Below are positions 18,355-27,576 of a DNA stretch of 64,000 bases, in pieces. The DNA is from UBA9655 sp963704475. Its GTDB lineage: Bacteria > Pseudomonadota > Alphaproteobacteria > UBA9655. Position numbers and translations under genes: made by a program. Within the stretch, counting starts at the first letter, position 1. Every line of letters starts with the position of its first letter. The stretch is taken from the NCBI GenBank assembly GCA_963704475.1, contig OY969900.1:868001-932000 (forward strand), read 5' to 3'. The notes under the pieces are model-generated. The model did no database searches. It was not told the DNA's origin and saw only the letters and a list, made by a program, of their open reading frames with translations.

Positions 18355-19514
18355 CAGCTTTGTACCTCTTCTACAATCCGCTTGGCAGCATCCGACAAAC
18401 TATTGATTGAAATAATCGGCAATCCTGATTGCGCGAAGATATCACGGCCTAAGTCACGATGAGTTCCTTCAAGACGCACAACCAAAGGTATAGAGAGGCT
18501 CACCTCTTTAACGGCAGCCACAATTCCTTCGGCAATAATATCACACCGCATAATGCCCCCAAAGATATTCACAAAAACTCCCTTCACATGGGGGTCAGAG
18601 AGAATAATTTTAAAAGCTTCTGTTACCCGTTCTCTCGTCGCTCCCCCCCCTACGTCCAGGAAGTTGGCAGGGTTTCCCCCATAAAGCTTAATAATATCAA
18701 GGGTTGCCATGGCAAGCCCTGCTCCATTGACCATACATCCTATATTACCACTCAACTTGATATAGGAAAGATCATGCTGGAAAGCTTCATATTCCATGGG
18801 ATCTTCTTCATCAAGATCCCGCAAAGCCACCACCTCTGGATGGCGATACAGGGCATTGTCATCAAAACTCATCTTTGCATCGAGAGCAAAAATTTTTCCA
18901 TCTTTCGTCACAACAAGAGGGTTAATTTCAATAAGACTTGCGTCAAGCTGGATGAAAGTGTCATAGAGCCCCTTGGCGAGGCGCGTAAACTCTTTGACCT
19001 GATCTCCTTTTAAGCCCAATCCATACGCCAATTTTCGTGCCTGAAACTGTTGAAATCCCGAAACGGGATCAAGGGTTGTGCGAATGATTTTATCGGGATG
19101 GGTAGACGCCACCTCCTCAATATCCATTCCCCCTTCTGTTGATGCTAGAAACATAAGGCGAGAGCTGGATCTATCTACGAGGAGGCTCACGTAAAACTCG
19201 TGATGGATAGAGCATCCTTCTTCTACATATATCTTTTTTACAAGCTTTCCCTCTTCTCCTGTTTGTGGCGTCACAAGCGTCATACCTAAGATGGAAGAAG
19301 CAATGAGGCCGACTTCCTCAAGTGACTGTGCGATCTTGACCCCGCCCCCTTTTCCTCGACCGCCTGCATGGATTTGAGCCTTAATAACCCACGGTCCTCT
19401 TAAAGTTTCAGCAATAGTGTGAGCTTCTTGAGGGGTAAAGGCAACGCCTCCTTTTGGAACAGAAACGCCATAAGACTTTAACAAAGATTTTGCTTGGTAT
19501 TCGTGAATATTCAT
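18354..19514 (-). CDS. sucC: succinyl-CoA synthetase beta subunit
   Basis: 386 residues, full length. The ATP-grasp domain starts MNIHEYQAKSLLKSYGV and contains KAQIHAGGRGKGGGVKIA. EINPLVVTKDGKIFALDAK carries the Mg/nucleotide ligands, and GGGATRERVTEAFKIIL with VFVNIFGGIMRCDIIAEG forms the C-terminal CoA ligase domain. It is the first gene of a two-gene sucCD operon. A hairpin separates it from higA upstream. Confidence 0.97.
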   Translation of the reverse strand: MNIHEYQAKSLLKSYGVSVPKGGVAFTPQEAHTIAETLRGPWVIKAQIHAGGRGKGGGVKIAQSLEEVGLIASSILGMTLVTPQTGEEGKLVKKIYVEEGCSIHHEFYVSLLVDRSSSRLMFLASTEGGMDIEEVASTHPDKIIRTTLDPVSGFQQFQARKLAYGLGLKGDQVKEFTRLAKGLYDTFIQLDASLIEINPLVVTKDGKIFALDAKMSFDDNALYRHPEVVALRDLDEEDPMEYEAFQHDLSYIKLSGNIGCMVNGAGLAMATLDIIKLYGGNPANFLDVGGGATRERVTEAFKIILSDPHVKGVFVNIFGGIMRCDIIAEGIVAAVKEVSLSIPLVVRLEGTHRDLGRDIFAQSGLPIISINSLSDAAKRIVEEVQS

Positions 19515-19572
19515 GAATTCTTTCCAATGCTTATCAAAAAAATGACAGTGATATAATGCTGACAGATACGTA

Positions 19573-19600
19573 GCTCAGTTCTCATTTATGAGACCTGAGC
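19573..19600. terminator. hairpin after higBA
   Basis: Near-palindrome GCTCAG..CTCAT-TT-ATGAG..CTGAGC, positioned just downstream (minus strand) of higA and upstream of sucC. No T-run, so it is a probable but unproven terminator. Confidence 0.45.
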
Positions 19601-19606
19601 CAATCT

Positions 19607-19921
19607 CTAAATTCTATGTTCTTTTTCATGATGAGGCCATGAAAATGTTTTGATACACGACGTATCAACATCTTTCTCTGACTCCCAGAGACTATATTGG
19701 CTCTGAAGATTTAGCCAACTTTCAGGTGTTGTGTTAAAAGCTTTTGCTAGCTTTATTGCCATACTTGCGCTAATACCTGCGTGACCATTAATAAGCATTG
19801 AAAGTGTCTTCCTTGTGACTTCTAATCCTTGAGCGGTCTCAGTTATTGTTAGATTTAAGGGTTTCAAGTAAAGCTCTTGTAAAACTTCTCCAGGATGTGG
19901 GGGGGAATGCATCGTCATCAT
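19607..19921 (-). CDS. higA: HigA-type antitoxin
   Basis: 104 residues from the ATG at 19921, which follows AAGGAG; the frame runs further upstream without homology. The Xre/Cro helix-turn-helix starts at the family hallmark HPGEVLQELYLKPLNL and continues LTITETAQGLEVTRKTLS and LAKAFNTTPESWLNLQ. It neutralises HigB and represses the operon. The gene follows higB closely; toxin-first order is typical of higBA. Confidence 0.93.
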   Translation of the reverse strand: MMTMHSPPHPGEVLQELYLKPLNLTITETAQGLEVTRKTLSMLINGHAGISASMAIKLAKAFNTTPESWLNLQSQYSLWESEKDVDTSCIKTFSWPHHEKEHRI

Positions 19922-19934
19922 TGATTCTCCTTTT

Positions 19935-20213
19935 CTAGTGGTAATCCAGGTAGTCAACATCATAGGCATTGTTTTTTTCAAATCGAAAAATCAATCTCCA
20001 ATTTCCACTGACGCTTATAGACCAAAAATTTTTTTTGCTCCCTTTTAAGGAGTGAAGTCCTGATCCCGGAAAATCCATGTCCTTTATGTTATCTGCCGTA
20101 TGCAGTTTTGCTAAAACAAGCCGCAATCGCTTCACGTGATTGGGCTTAATTTTAGAAGCATCACCTTTCTCAAAAAGAATGTGAAGGGCCTTATTTTTAA
20201 ATGTTATAATCAC
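19935..20213 (-). CDS. higB: HigB-type mRNA interferase toxin
   Basis: 92 residues from a GTG at 20213 with GAGG five bases upstream; the longer frame to 20231 has no family match. RelE-fold features are visible: HVKRLRLVLAKLHTA, LHSLKGSKKNFWSISVSGNW and the C-terminal RLIFRFEKNNAYDVDYLDYH. It cleaves mRNA at the ribosome when HigA is lost. Both genes are intact, unlike the hicAB pair at 39.4 kb. Confidence 0.93.
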   Translation of the reverse strand: MIITFKNKALHILFEKGDASKIKPNHVKRLRLVLAKLHTADNIKDMDFPGSGLHSLKGSKKNFWSISVSGNWRLIFRFEKNNAYDVDYLDYH

Positions 20214-20333
20214 GCAATGCCTCACATACACGAGTTATAACTTGATACGTAACAGGTGTCAAGGCTGTTTTGCCTGACAATCATGGTCTCAGCTTAGTCC
20301 ACAGTCACTTTTTGGATACGCATTATTTTTCCT

Positions 20334-21332
20334 CTACTCCATCTTAAAGAGAGGAATAGCGCCTATGGAAATCTTTCTGTCCTGGAGAGTGATAGGAACA
20401 TCGATATATTTTTCTCCCTTTTTATCCGAGCGACTAAGGATATCAAGAACAAAGGTTGCCATCGTCGCACTTTTTTGTTTCACAATCCCCACCTCTGCCA
20501 GATGATTCAGAGCCTGTCTATACCCCACGATATGACTCTTAAATGATCCTAAGAGATACATATCCTTATCAAATGTTATTGTGCCATCCCCTGTCATCGA
20601 AAGAGGAAGCCACTCAAGTTTCAAAAGATCAACGTCAAGAACGCCTCCACCATCTCTCCATTCAGCCAAAGAAGTGGGGTGCGCCTTATTTTCCTGAAAG
20701 CCTGAAAGATGAGCCTTTAAGGAAAGGCTTAACGACTCAGAAGAAGGCGGTTCTTTTAAAAAAGCCTCCACACCTTTGACAAAACAAGTCCCGGACACCT
20801 GAAGCGTAAGAGGAGACGTTAGGTTTTTAACAGTTAATGATACCGCCGACAAAAAAATGGGTTGAGGACGTGCCTCTTTCAAAGAAGACAGTCGCTTAAT
20901 AGAAAGAGACACATAATCTGCCTTCCCTTGAGACGTAAGATGTAACGTACCCGTCGTTCCTTCTAAACTTAAGGTCCCCAAAAGACTAGACCTGGCTGAA
21001 ACTTTTTGGTCATGGGGTAGCGCAAAATAAACCGTATACCAATCCCAGGGCCTTATACTAGCCGTCATTTCAGAACCTCTCCATTCAAGAAAGCCCTTGG
21101 AATCTTTGAAATGGGGATTCTGAAGGACAACCGTAAGGGAAAAAGGATTACCTTGAAAGGAAAGACTTGAATATGAAATTTCATACCCTTTATGTTTTAA
21201 ATCCATTTCCGCAAGGGCCACTTCTTTTTTCAAGTAATTAAAGCCATACTGAAAAAGAGCAAACCAGCCAATGCTTCCCAAAAGAAGAAAAATGAGGCCG
21301 CCTATAAGACTCTTTTTATATGTTTTAAACAT
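20334..21332 (-). CDS. DUF2125 family envelope protein
   Basis: 332 residues. There is one N-terminal transmembrane segment (residues 9-30) and then a beta-rich periplasmic domain with the family opening SYSSLSFQGNPFSLTVVLQN. DUF2125 proteins are restricted to alphaproteobacteria and have no established function. The gene overlaps the end of plsC by eight bases and closes the ftsE-ftsX-gmhB-ydcF-plsC operon, which argues for an envelope role. Assignment rests on the GNPF motif and context. Confidence 0.7.
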   Translation of the reverse strand: MFKTYKKSLIGGLIFLLLGSIGWFALFQYGFNYLKKEVALAEMDLKHKGYEISYSSLSFQGNPFSLTVVLQNPHFKDSKGFLEWRGSEMTASIRPWDWYTVYFALPHDQKVSARSSLLGTLSLEGTTGTLHLTSQGKADYVSLSIKRLSSLKEARPQPIFLSAVSLTVKNLTSPLTLQVSGTCFVKGVEAFLKEPPSSESLSLSLKAHLSGFQENKAHPTSLAEWRDGGGVLDVDLLKLEWLPLSMTGDGTITFDKDMYLLGSFKSHIVGYRQALNHLAEVGIVKQKSATMATFVLDILSRSDKKGEKYIDVPITLQDRKISIGAIPLFKME

Positions 21333-22056
21333 GTACTCGCCTTTCTTTTATAAGCTCGTCCGTCTTTGATTCAATCTCATATTCTAACCTTTTCATAAAG
21401 TCTTGTCGAGAAAGCCCCGGATAAATGGGATCTAAAAACTCCAACGTAATGACTCCTGGGAATTTGAGAAAGCCTCGACGCGGCCAATAAAGTCCAGAAT
21501 TCAAAGCAACGGGAACAACGGGGACGTTCAAATGAAGATAAAGACTTGCCACCCCTGAATGATACGTCCCTTTTTGACCCGGCTTTGAGCGAGTGCCTTC
21601 TGGAAAAATAAGAATCTGTTGTCCTTTTTTAAGGGCATCTTGCGCTTTTTTGAGAAGCATTTTCAAAGCTTGGGGGCCCTTTTTCTTGGATCGAGATAAA
21701 GGAATCATTCCAACTTTTTTTAAATACCACCCAAAAAGAGGAATGTTCAGTAACTCTTCCTTTAACACAATAGCAGGGTCAGGAAGTAAATGGTTAAAAA
21801 TTAAAGTTTCCCAGGCGGACTGATGCTTTGACGCAAAAACGAGAGGAGTTTTTGGGAGGCTTTCCATCCCTTTCACTTGAAAATGTAGTCCAAGAATATG
21901 ATCACACATCCAAAAAATTCCAGAGATCCAAAATTTCACCCCCCGTAAAGCATAAGAATGGGGAAAGAACAACAGAGGAAGCAAAAGAAAACTACAGAAA
22001 AAAGCCCACCCATAGAAGGCCACATCAAAGGCAAAAGATTTAACCCACAGCTGCAT
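21325..22056 (-). CDS. plsC: 1-acyl-sn-glycerol-3-phosphate acyltransferase
   Basis: Second acylation of glycerol-3-phosphate to phosphatidic acid at the inner membrane. 243 residues, with a hydrophobic N-terminal third. The catalytic motif is KHQSAWETL, an H-x4-E variant of the classical H-x4-D box, and the acceptor motif is FPEGTRSKPGQ near residue 151. It is fused by overlapping stops and starts to the ydcF-like gene upstream and DUF2125 downstream. The Asp-to-Glu change occurs in related alphaproteobacterial enzymes, so activity is likely. Confidence 0.92.
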   Translation of the reverse strand: MQLWVKSFAFDVAFYGWAFFCSFLLLPLLFFPHSYALRGVKFWISGIFWMCDHILGLHFQVKGMESLPKTPLVFASKHQSAWETLIFNHLLPDPAIVLKEELLNIPLFGWYLKKVGMIPLSRSKKKGPQALKMLLKKAQDALKKGQQILIFPEGTRSKPGQKGTYHSGVASLYLHLNVPVVPVALNSGLYWPRRGFLKFPGVITLEFLDPIYPGLSRQDFMKRLEYEIESKTDELIKERRVHV

Positions 22057-22655
22057 TATTTCGAAACCTTGTGTATCTCTTCAAAAAAATGACGAAGAAA
22101 AGAAAACAAAAACTTATTATACTCCTGAACCACAAGAGTCGCTGTGGGAAAATGACGCCACCAGTGTGGCGCATAAAATTGTTCTCTTACAATAGCATGA
22201 GGAACGATCAGTACCTCTGGGAGAAACCGGCGAAGTTCAAAAAGACTTCGCGGCATATGATAATTGGACGTAATAAGCCTTAAGGTTTTTATCTGATGGG
22301 CTCTCACCCACTCAGCTGTTTCTCCTGCATTTCCAAGCGTATCCTGCGCCTGATATCCTAGAGTGATATCAGATGCAAAGGGAGTATCGCCCACAACTTC
22401 TCTAAAAGTTGCATCCGGGTGAACTCCTGAAATAAGCAAATGTTTGCTTTTTCTCTGCTGAAAAAGAGATAAAGCCGTTTGAAGACGTGTTTTTCCTCCT
22501 GTAAAAACGACAATTCCATCCGTCGGGAATATCTGCTCTTGGGGCGAGAAAGGAATAAGATATATAAAAAAAACAAGTCCCATCACCCAAAGAAGCCCTA
22601 TGGCTACTCCCCCCATGCAAACTCTTAGGCTATATTTGATAGAACGTTCAAACAT
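22056..22655 (-). CDS. YdcF/SanA-like DUF218 membrane protein
   Basis: 199 residues. One transmembrane helix (residues 15-35) precedes a DUF218 domain: DGIVVFTGGKTRLQTALSLF, HLLISGVHPDA, then the conserved DTLGNAGETAEWV and RLITSNYHMPRSLFELRRF. DUF218 proteins such as SanA and ElyC act in envelope and peptidoglycan-carrier maintenance. The start overlaps gmhB by 31 bases; an internal start would lose the membrane segment, so the long form is retained. It is a typical partner of ftsEX and plsC in alphaproteobacteria. Confidence 0.85.
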   Translation of the reverse strand: MFERSIKYSLRVCMGGVAIGLLWVMGLVFFIYLIPFSPQEQIFPTDGIVVFTGGKTRLQTALSLFQQRKSKHLLISGVHPDATFREVVGDTPFASDITLGYQAQDTLGNAGETAEWVRAHQIKTLRLITSNYHMPRSLFELRRFLPEVLIVPHAIVREQFYAPHWWRHFPTATLVVQEYNKFLFSFLRHFFEEIHKVSK

Positions 22656-23197
22656 GGTTCTTTTTGCACAAGATGGGTCACTGCTTCCAAAAGATCATTA
22701 AAAATCGTGACGGGTAAGACGCTATCAGGCAAACCTTTTTGTAAATTTTGCTGTCCCTTTCCTGTACGAACTAAAATACGAGGACACTGAATAGCGCTTG
22801 CAGCTTCAAGGTCGCGCAAGTCATCCCCTATAAGAACAGCTTCGAAATGTTTCACGTGGAACATATTTAACGCTTCCAAAAGAAGCCCTGGGTTAGGCTT
22901 TCTGTTGGGATGAGTTGGGTCAGATGAGGTACACGTAAAAATTTTATCAACAAGGGCCCCCTCTTTTTTTAAAAGGTCTTTTAAATAGGCATGAATGTCT
23001 TCAAGACCTTCTTCCGTGAGCTCTCCCCGTCCCACAACGGCTTGATTTGTGACGATGGCAACAGGGATAGAGGCGTCGTTTAATAATTTAATGGCAAGAG
23101 CCGCCCCGGGAAGCAAGCAAAAGTCATCCCTAGACCTCACTGAACAGGCGCGATCAACGTTAATGACTCCATCTCGATCAAGTAGAGCAAGCTTCAT
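22625..23197 (-). CDS. gmhB: D-glycero-D-manno-heptose 1,7-bisphosphate phosphatase
   Basis: HAD-family phosphatase that removes the C7 phosphate in ADP-heptose synthesis for LPS. 190 residues. The nucleophile motif is LLDRDGVINVDR, the Thr motif is VAIVTNQAVVGRG, Lys is in NRKPNPGLL and the acidic motif is LIGDDLRDLEAA. The zinc loop of the E. coli enzyme, with four Cys/His ligands before KPxPG, is replaced by the short segment CTSSDPTHPNR, so zinc is probably not bound. hldE and gmhA lie close by on the other strand, completing the pathway. Confidence 0.85.
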   Translation of the reverse strand: MKLALLDRDGVINVDRACSVRSRDDFCLLPGAALAIKLLNDASIPVAIVTNQAVVGRGELTEEGLEDIHAYLKDLLKKEGALVDKIFTCTSSDPTHPNRKPNPGLLLEALNMFHVKHFEAVLIGDDLRDLEAASAIQCPRILVRTGKGQQNLQKGLPDSVLPVTIFNDLLEAVTHLVQKEPCLNVLSNIA

Positions 23198-24063
23198 GAC
23201 CTGAGGCCTCTCATGACTGTAAAACGTGCAGAGAACATCATAAAAAAGCCAGTTATAAAAGGAGAGAGGGAAAATATACAGATGGCTTGTATAAAAAAAG
23301 AAGATTTAAATTCAAATGAAAATCCTGTTCTTTCTAATAAAATCATAATCCCCATAAATGTTAAAAAGGCAAAAATTGCCCCTAATGCACTTGCAACCAA
23401 ACCTTGCTTAAGTATATGGAGTTGGAATTGCTTCGCAATATATCCATTCGTTGCGCCCATTAAATGAAGAACATCAATAACTTGACGATGAATGAGAAGG
23501 CTTGTGCGCACAGAAAATATTGTTGCAATAAGCGCACTCAAAAGAATAAGAAACGTAAGCATTGACGCAAGAAGAACGCTTGCATGAATTAAATTAATCA
23601 CTTGAGCCTGCCAACCACGGTGATTAATCATTTGAATCTGAGGAGAAATATTTTTTAAATGAGCCTCAAGGTTAGCAAGATCCACCGGTGCATCATCATT
23701 AAGAGAGATATCAATAAGGATAGGCAAAGACGGAAGATTCAATGCCACCCCCCTCCCCACCAAAGAGTTCAAAAGAGTTTCTAGATCTTTTTGAGGCACA
23801 GCGGCAGCCTGCTTCACCCCAGGCGTTTTATTTAAAAGTTGAAGCACACGTGCTTGAAGAGAGGCTGATTCTATGGAGGAAGAAGCTGAAAGCTCAAGAG
23901 TTACATGGGTTGTGAGTTGGCTCTTCCAAGAGGTCGACGAATCCAACACGAAAAAAGTAAACACACAACAAAGAGAGCCCAAGTATACCATCAATCCTAC
24001 AATTATAGGTAGGAAACGAGCAGCAATATCATTTTTTAAAGGAAGGTCTTGGCGATTATTCAT
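23194..24063 (-). CDS. ftsX: cell division protein FtsX
   Basis: 289 residues with four transmembrane segments: one near residue 20-40, a large periplasmic loop, then three from about residue 160 onward. It partners FtsE to couple peptidoglycan hydrolysis to constriction. VIDVLHLMGATNGYIAKQFQ is the FtsX/MacB-type coupling segment. The start overlaps the ftsE stop (ATGA) and the end overlaps gmhB. Confidence 0.93.
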   Translation of the reverse strand: MNNRQDLPLKNDIAARFLPIIVGLMVYLGSLCCVFTFFVLDSSTSWKSQLTTHVTLELSASSSIESASLQARVLQLLNKTPGVKQAAAVPQKDLETLLNSLVGRGVALNLPSLPILIDISLNDDAPVDLANLEAHLKNISPQIQMINHRGWQAQVINLIHASVLLASMLTFLILLSALIATIFSVRTSLLIHRQVIDVLHLMGATNGYIAKQFQLHILKQGLVASALGAIFAFLTFMGIMILLERTGFSFEFKSSFFIQAICIFSLSPFITGFFMMFSARFTVMRGLRS

Positions 24064-24746
24064 AAGGATTTCCTCCCAGACGTTTGAATAATTGTACCTT
24101 CCCTAATAATAAGATGGGGATTTGGCGATCTTTCAAGTAAGCGTTGATTATGCGTTGCAATAATAATGGTTGTACCCATTTTATTTAATTCCTCAAAAAG
24201 GTGAAGAAGCTTGAGAGCCATGTCGTCATCTACATTTCCAGTTGGTTCATCTGCTAAGAGAAGTTGTGGGCGGGCAACCACCGCTCGGGCAATCGCCACG
24301 CGTTGTTTTTGTCCTCCAGAAAGGGTGGAGGGGTAAACATTTAAAGAATCTTCAAGCCCTACCCACTGTAAAATTTCTGTCGCACAGCGGTGAGCTTGTT
24401 TGACGTCAACACCTCGGACACATAAGGGAAGAGAAACATTATCGATAACCTTTAAATGATCTAAAAGCTTAAACTCTTGAAAAACAACCCCTAATTTTTG
24501 ACGCAAAAGAGGGAGTGAAGAAAGTTTCATTGTTAGGGGATCTTCTCCAAAAAGCCGAAAACTGCCCCAGGTAGGTTTCAACCCTAAATAAAGCATCCGC
24601 AGAAGGGAAGACTTTCCCGATCCACTGGGGCCTGTAAGAAAGTGAAAAGACCCATTTTCAATGTTAAAAGTAGCCCCTTTGAAAAGTTCAGGGCCTTCTT
24701 TGTATTGATGGCCTACGGCAAAAAATTGAGCAATAAAATCTGACAC
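24060..24746 (-). CDS. ftsE: cell division ATP-binding protein FtsE
   Basis: 228 residues, ABC ATPase. Walker A is LTGPSGSGKSSLLRM, the Q-loop is FQEFKLLDHL, the signature is LSGGQKQRVAIARA and Walker B is LLLADEPTGNVDD, the asparagine after DEPTG being typical of FtsE. It is first gene of the ftsE-ftsX-gmhB-ydcF-plsC-DUF2125 operon; the promoter must lie in 24747-24907, shared with the divergent zinc-ribbon gene. Confidence 0.95.
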   Translation of the reverse strand: MSDFIAQFFAVGHQYKEGPELFKGATFNIENGSFHFLTGPSGSGKSSLLRMLYLGLKPTWGSFRLFGEDPLTMKLSSLPLLRQKLGVVFQEFKLLDHLKVIDNVSLPLCVRGVDVKQAHRCATEILQWVGLEDSLNVYPSTLSGGQKQRVAIARAVVARPQLLLADEPTGNVDDDMALKLLHLFEELNKMGTTIIIATHNQRLLERSPNPHLIIREGTIIQTSGRKSL

Positions 24747-24907
24747 GAAATTAATTCCTTACCTATCGAAGGAATGATGATTCCCTCTATTTTATAACAT
24801 CCTCGAGAATGCTAGAATGGCACAAAAGAAGACGGACGTCTAGCTTGCACCTTTCTTTCGAAGAGCATATAACTACATAAGAAAAATGTAAAAGAGGATC
24901 TCTTTTT

Positions 24908-25534
24908 ATGATTGTTACATGTTCTAAGTGTTCCAAAAGATACATGCTCGATGATATCTTGATCCCCAAAGAAGGACGACAAGTTAGGTGTGTTTCGTGT
25001 CAGCATATTTGGCGACAAATTCTTGAGAGCCCAACACCCACATCTTCTCTTCCCTTTTCTGATATCTCATTTACAGAAAATTCTACCCACTTACATACGT
25101 CTGGCAAAAGACCCATAAAATGGTTTGAGGTTTTCTTATTCTTTGCAATCACTGTCTCCTTCCTCAACTTCCTTATTTTTGGACGTAATATGATCATGGC
25201 CTTATGGCCCCAGAGTGAGAAAGGGTATGCTTTGTTTGGCTTGTCTACAACTTTACCCGGAGCGGGCCTGTCTATTTCCAACCTTACATCCTTTTTTCAA
25301 CAGGAGGGAGCTACAGAAATGATCGTAATTGGAGGGGATATTACCAATACATCTCTCACCACTCGACCGCTTTCCCCTCTCAAAATTAGACTTATGAACC
25401 AAACATTACACCTTGTGGATCATTGGGATCATTCCTTCCCTATAGCCTCCCTCCCCCCTGGGCAGTCTATCCATTTTGAAACAGCTCCTCGTCCTAAGGT
25501 TCCAGAAACTCAAACTATTGCGGTTGAGTTTTAA
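24908..25534 (+). CDS. MJ0042-type zinc-ribbon membrane protein
   Basis: 208 residues. The N-terminal zinc ribbon CSKCSKRYMLDD...RCVSCQHIW binds one zinc with C-x2-C pairs at residues 6-9 and about 31-34. A transmembrane helix lies near residues 75-97, and then there is a DUF3426-like domain ending PKVPETQTIAVEF. Such proteins are widespread and usually sit divergent from ftsE in alphaproteobacteria; function unknown. gmhA starts three bases after the stop. Confidence 0.85.
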   Translation: MIVTCSKCSKRYMLDDILIPKEGRQVRCVSCQHIWRQILESPTPTSSLPFSDISFTENSTHLHTSGKRPIKWFEVFLFFAITVSFLNFLIFGRNMIMALWPQSEKGYALFGLSTTLPGAGLSISNLTSFFQQEGATEMIVIGGDITNTSLTTRPLSPLKIRLMNQTLHLVDHWDHSFPIASLPPGQSIHFETAPRPKVPETQTIAVEF

Positions 25535-25537
25535 AAA

Positions 25538-26131
25538 ATGATGCCATCTCTCTTCAATCTCAAAACCTATTATGACGCCGAGGGCCAAGACCATTGCACT
25601 GTTGCGAATGCAACATTTCAGACTATGTTTCCAGCTTTTTCTCAGTGGGTTGAAGTATCAACACTTGCTCTTCAGATGGGGAAAAAACTCCTCTTTTTTG
25701 GAAATGGAGGCAGTGCAGCAGATGCGCAACATCTCGCAACAGAACTTACAAGTCGTTATAAAACAGATAGAAAAGCTCTTGCAGCATTAGCTCTCACCAC
25801 TGATACGTCAGCCTTAACAGCCATTGGAAATGATTTTGGATTTGAGCATTTATTCTCTCGCCAAATTGAAGCTTTGGGGCAAGAAGGGGACATTGCCATT
25901 GGAATTTCAACCTCTGGCAAAAGTCCAAACATTCTTCGCGCAATGACAGTTGCACGTCAAAAAAAACTAATCACCGTGGGGCTTACGGGTGAAACGGGAG
26001 GAGATCTTGCTCCTCTTGTTGATATTATGTTAAACATACCCTCCACAACAACAGCTCGCATTCAAGAAATGCACATTACTTTAGGGCAGATGTTATGTGG
26101 AGCTCTTGAATACCGTTTGGGGCTTGTATGA
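25538..26131 (+). CDS. gmhA: sedoheptulose 7-phosphate isomerase
   Basis: First step of ADP-heptose synthesis. 197 residues with a SIS fold. GNGGSAADAQHLATELTSRY near residues 53-72 holds the phosphate and metal residues, GISTSGKSPNILRAM is the second phosphate loop, and EMHITLGQMLCGALE carries the C-terminal metal-binding His. The stop overlaps the hldE start (ATGA). Complete and ordinary. Confidence 0.96.
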   Translation: MMPSLFNLKTYYDAEGQDHCTVANATFQTMFPAFSQWVEVSTLALQMGKKLLFFGNGGSAADAQHLATELTSRYKTDRKALAALALTTDTSALTAIGNDFGFEHLFSRQIEALGQEGDIAIGISTSGKSPNILRAMTVARQKKLITVGLTGETGGDLAPLVDIMLNIPSTTTARIQEMHITLGQMLCGALEYRLGLV

Positions 26132-27576
26132 CTTATCGTTCCCTCATAAAAAATTTCTCAAATACGCGTATTTTATGCGTCGGAGATGTAATGCTTGACC
26201 GGTTCATACGCGGCAAGATCTTACGTATTTCCCCGGAAGCACCCATCCCTGTTTTACACATAGAAGATGAAGTGGCCATTTTAGGGGGAGCCGGAAACGT
26301 TGTTCGAAACTTAGAAGCTTTAGGCGCTTTTGTGACCTTTATATCTGTTGTGGGAAAGGATAAGGACGGAGATCATATTCAAAATCTCTTAAAGGACCTG
26401 CCTAAAGTTCGAGCTTCTCTCCTTGTTAATGAAGGACGAATAACGACAACAAAAACCCGCTTTATAGCTGGAAACCAACAAGTTTTACGAACTGATTCTG
26501 AACAAACTCTTCCCTTGGAAGCACCTCTTGAAGATGAGCTAGTAAGACAGATTAAAGATCAGATCTCATCCCATGATCTTGTTATTCTTTCTGATTATGC
26601 AAAGGGTCTGTTCTCCCCACAAGGACTACAATCCATTATTCTTGAAGCCCGCACACAAAAAAAGCCCATCCTTGTCGATCCAAAAGGACGAGATTATAGC
26701 CGATATAAGGGAGCTACTCTTTTAACACCTAATCATCATGAACTTGCCTCTGTTATGACAACCCCTCCAGAAACTGAGGAAGACCTCGTAAATGCGGCAA
26801 AAGACGTAATGGAGACGTGCAACATTGAAGCCATGATCATAACGCGTGGTGAAAAAGGCATGACTCTTGTAAAGGCTTCTGGTCTTATTGAACATCTTTC
26901 CACAAAAGCGCTTGAAGTCTTTGATGTCTCAGGAGCGGGAGATACAGTCATTGCAACACTTGCCGTAAGTCTTGCAGCGGGTGCAACTTTTTCGAATGCA
27001 ATCTCTCTTGCCAATACAGCAGCAGGGCTTGTTGTTGCTAAAGTTGGAACAGCAGTTGTTCACACCCAAGAACTTATAGAAGCCCTGCATTCTCAAGAAA
27101 CCCACGCCCATGAAGAAAAGATTCTGACAAAAAACAAAGCAGAAGAACACATTCAAAAGTGGAAACGCCTTGGTCAGCGTGTTGTATTCACCAATGGATG
27201 TTTTGACCTTCTTCACCCGGGTCATATTTTTCTTTTAAAAGAAGCGAAGAAAAGAGGTGACCGATTGATTGTAGGTCTGAATACAGACAAATCTATAAAA
27301 CGGCTTAAAGGAGAAACCCGCCCTGTTCAACAGGAAGCAGCACGTGCATTTGTTTTGTCCTCTCTCGAATGTATTGATCTTGTCGTTTTGTTTGATGAAG
27401 ATACGCCCCTTGAGCTTATTAAGACCTTAAGACCAGATGTCCTTGTGAAAGGGTCGGATTACACAGTAGATCAAGTTGTGGGTGCGTCATTTGTCCAAAG
27501 CTATGGGGGAAAAGTTCACCTGGTTGATTTAGTCGATGGCCAAAGCACGACATCCTTAATCGCGAAAATGGGATGA
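26128..27576 (+). CDS. hldE: bifunctional heptose-7-P kinase / heptose-1-P adenylyltransferase
   Basis: 482 residues. The N-terminal ribokinase domain (about 1-320) has GDVMLDRFIRGKILRISPEA, GGAGNVVRNLEALGA and the anion hole DVSGAGDTVIATLAV. The C-terminal nucleotidyltransferase domain has GCFDLLHPGHIFLLKEA near residue 355 and ends SLIAKMG. It makes ADP-heptose together with GmhA and GmhB from the same locus, so the organism very probably builds a heptose-containing LPS core. The stop overlaps the next tiny gene. Confidence 0.96.
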   Translation: MTYRSLIKNFSNTRILCVGDVMLDRFIRGKILRISPEAPIPVLHIEDEVAILGGAGNVVRNLEALGAFVTFISVVGKDKDGDHIQNLLKDLPKVRASLLVNEGRITTTKTRFIAGNQQVLRTDSEQTLPLEAPLEDELVRQIKDQISSHDLVILSDYAKGLFSPQGLQSIILEARTQKKPILVDPKGRDYSRYKGATLLTPNHHELASVMTTPPETEEDLVNAAKDVMETCNIEAMIITRGEKGMTLVKASGLIEHLSTKALEVFDVSGAGDTVIATLAVSLAAGATFSNAISLANTAAGLVVAKVGTAVVHTQELIEALHSQETHAHEEKILTKNKAEEHIQKWKRLGQRVVFTNGCFDLLHPGHIFLLKEAKKRGDRLIVGLNTDKSIKRLKGETRPVQQEAARAFVLSSLECIDLVVLFDEDTPLELIKTLRPDVLVKGSDYTVDQVVGASFVQSYGGKVHLVDLVDGQSTTSLIAKMG

